DNA from: Alphaproteobacteria bacterium
GTDB taxonomy: Bacteria > Pseudomonadota > Alphaproteobacteria > Micavibrionales > UBA2020
Reading direction: 5' to 3'
Assembly: GCA_030682495.1 (NCBI GenBank)
Contig: JAUXOC010000064.1
Span: 1-42,875 of the forward strand
Length of the DNA stretch: 42,875 bases
A model generated the notes under the pieces. That model made no database searches. It was given only the letters and a program-made list of their open reading frames with translations, and was not told where the DNA came from. A program made the translations under genes and the position numbers. This document shows, one piece after another, positions 41,706-42,875 of the stretch (position 1 is its first letter; every line of letters begins with the position of its first letter).

Positions 41706-41782
41706 TAGACATCCCCCGCCATACGTTCTATAAAAACATGCAACCGCCTGCGCGCGGGATACGGCACATAGAGGGGTTGCAT
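41706..41782 (+). promoter_or_regulatory. Promoter-leader module, copy 1
   Basis: TAGACA (41706-41711), a 17-bp spacer and TATAAA (41729-41734) make a good sigma70-type promoter. The transcript would begin near ATGCAACC (41738-41745), which pairs with GGTTGCAT (41775-41782) to form a leader hairpin. AGAGGGG, a likely ribosome-binding site, overlaps the base of the stem, and an ATG follows at 41784. The 64 bp at 41719-41782 recur at 42812-42875. Confidence 0.7.
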
Positions 41783-41783
41783 C

Positions 41784-41828
41784 ATGGCGAAGACGGCGAA
41801 AAAAGATGACAAGTTCCGCCTTAAATAA
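41784..41828 (+). CDS. 14-codon leader ORF overlapping the next gene
   Basis: ATG at 41784 follows AGAGGGG at the normal 7-base spacing and encodes MAKTAKKDDKFRLK before TAA. It overlaps the start of the 322-aa membrane protein gene (ATG at 41806) in the +1 frame. It may be a leader peptide that couples translation to the next gene, or the true gene start displaced by a frameshift at the AAAAAA run. The peptide is too short to judge by composition. Confidence 0.4.
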   Translation: MAKTAKKDDKFRLK

Positions 41829-42774
41829 GGAAGGGCTTTCGCACCGGCAGCATGCGGGATGCATTCTTTTTTCCTACACGTTTGGCATGGCGGCAGGAAA
41901 TCTGGCTTTTCCCTTTTTCTTCGGCGTTAACAACGCGTCAGACAGTATGCCCGCCTACCTGATGACCATTGTCACCTTTATTTTGGGCGCGCCGCTTCTG
42001 TTGCTTGCACTGTTGTCCTTTTCACTGATTAAAAAGCAGCTGGAGCGGCACACTTTCATATCCTGTGCGCTTGCCTGTGTGCTTATTCCCGCGCTTATCG
42101 GATATGCCACAGAAGATTTCACTCTCCTGTTCTACATCTTCATACTCACGCTGCCCTGCGCCGCTTTTTACTACGCCTGCCTGCAAACAAAGCTGGCACC
42201 TGCCAAGCCTTCCCGCAACAAAGCGGCGCTGGGCTTGGGTCTTGCCACTGCCGTTTTCCTGCTTTGCGGCTTCCTTGGCGGCGAATGGGTCAGAGATAAA
42301 CACTATGCCGATCTTTTGCCGCCCGGTCTGGGCACGACAAAGCCTTTGTACAAGGCGGAGAGATCTTGGGGGTTCGGCCCCGGTGGCAACGAGGTTGGAC
42401 TGATCGTCTATGCACTTCCCGAGGAAGCCGCCTTGGAGATAGAGCAAAAAGGCCTCACGTACCTGACATCACTCGACACCCAGCGCAGAAGATTCAAATG
42501 GGGCGAAACGCCGATGACCGCAAGCCGCCACTGGACAGACTACATGCGCCTGCCGGATAAACATGACTATTCTAAAGAAACACCAAAAATTGAACATTAC
42601 CTGAATAGATACGGATACAGGTTCGGCATAGACCCGAATAGCGAATTCTTTGACATGGCGAATGAGTCGCTTCTTGAAAGCGGTAATTTTTACGCCCATC
42701 CGGATCTGGGCGGCGGCGGGTTTGTTCTTATTATCCCTAAGAAGAGAAGGATTATCCATGCCTATGCCGGATAA
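41806..42774 (+). CDS. Membrane protein with extracytoplasmic C-terminal domain
   Basis: A 322-aa protein with four to five membrane helices in the first 165 residues (AGCILFSYTFGMAAGNLAFPFFF, LMTIVTFILGAPLLLLALLSF, FISCALACVLIPALIGYA, LLFYIFILTLPCAAFYYACL, ALGLGLATAVFLLCGFLG). The remaining ~155 residues form a soluble domain, probably outside, with the pattern WGFGPGGNEVGLIVYALPEEAA and PDLGGGGFVLIIPKKRR. No family is recognised. The ATG at 41806 has only a weak purine-rich stretch upstream; a leader ORF at 41784 overlaps it. It lies between two copies of the promoter-leader module. Confidence 0.72.
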   Translation: MTSSALNKEGLSHRQHAGCILFSYTFGMAAGNLAFPFFFGVNNASDSMPAYLMTIVTFILGAPLLLLALLSFSLIKKQLERHTFISCALACVLIPALIGYATEDFTLLFYIFILTLPCAAFYYACLQTKLAPAKPSRNKAALGLGLATAVFLLCGFLGGEWVRDKHYADLLPPGLGTTKPLYKAERSWGFGPGGNEVGLIVYALPEEAALEIEQKGLTYLTSLDTQRRRFKWGETPMTASRHWTDYMRLPDKHDYSKETPKIEHYLNRYGYRFGIDPNSEFFDMANESLLESGNFYAHPDLGGGGFVLIIPKKRRIIHAYAG

Positions 42775-42798
42775 CACCTTTTACGGCCACATAAAGAA

Positions 42799-42875
42799 TA
42801 GACACGGCGCACCATCCGTTCTATAAAAACATGCAACCGCCTGCGCGCGGGATACGGCATATAAAGGGGTTGCAT
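42799..42875 (+). promoter_or_regulatory. Promoter-leader module, copy 2 (runs to the window end)
   Basis: TAGACA (42799-42804), a 17-bp spacer and TATAAA (42822-42827) repeat the arrangement of copy 1. The 64 bp at 42812-42875 differ from 41719-41782 at only three positions. ATGCAACC and GGTTGCAT again pair, with AAAGGGG at the stem base. A gene is expected to begin just beyond the window. Confidence 0.7.

Noticed and set aside
41799-41805. Programmed -1 frameshift at AAAAAAG
   Set aside because: The heptamer is not in the phase needed for -1 slippage from the leader ORF, and the downstream gene is in the +1 frame.
41719-42875. Integron-type cassette with attC sites
   Set aside because: The inverted ends ATGCAACC/GGTTGCAT do not match the attC core consensus (RYYYAAC/GTTRRRY), and no integrase is visible. 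A promoter-leader duplication explains the repeats better.

Overview
The window looks like a chromosomal segment of a GC-rich alphaproteobacterium. The grounds are an RNase E with a long acidic insertion in its S1 domain and an RG-rich tail, a short-form HPr kinase in a regulatory PTS cluster linked to ahcY, a DivL-type PAS kinase with Tyr in place of the phospho-accepting His, and the NDUFA12 - MlaD - DUF2155 - Aat block. The exact order or family cannot be fixed from the sequence; a Micavibrio-like or Rhodospirillales-adjacent lineage is only a guess.

Layout. 1-4.8 kb: end of fabG, a membrane-anchored hypothetical protein on the minus strand, then acpP, fabF, mltG and yqgE (fatty-acid synthesis, peptidoglycan chain release). 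4.9-9.2 kb: ankyrin protein, RimJ-type acetyltransferase, YkuD L,D-transpeptidase, small lipoprotein, AmiC-type amidase. 9.2-12.7 kb: rne with a structured leader. 12.8-24.7 kb, all minus strand: a 58-aa small gene, ridA-pyrF, then accD-folC-hprK-rapZ-EIIA(Man)-HPr-EI, then ahcY and divL, each of the last two separated by a terminator. This joins a phosphorelay PTS without sugar permeases to cell-cycle signalling.

24.7-28.1 kb is the oddest part: a non-coding stretch ending in a 124-bp long palindrome, a degenerate class II ribonucleotide reductase homologue that keeps the NrdJ scaffold but has lost the catalytic and substrate-binding motifs, and a 53-bp palindromic tandem array abutting its start codon. 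28.1-30.6 kb holds the NDUFA12 - MlaD - DUF2155 block, convergent with an Aat whose tail is antisense to DUF2155. 30.7-38.6 kb carries two GNAT acetyltransferases, a ZntB/CorA transporter, an anchored FixH-like protein, an old-yellow-enzyme reductase, a small P-loop kinase-like protein, a lipoprotein, a membrane-anchored unknown protein and a beta-propeller glycosidase-like protein. 38.7-40.3 kb: guaA.

40.3-42.9 kb is an AT-richer accessory tail of three multi-pass membrane proteins of unknown function. Two near-identical 64-bp modules about 1.1 kb apart each carry a promoter with a conserved 17-bp spacing and a hairpin leader that ends in a ribosome-binding site. They suggest a modular, repeated expression cassette.

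No rRNA, tRNA, CRISPR array, transposase or phage gene was recognised.
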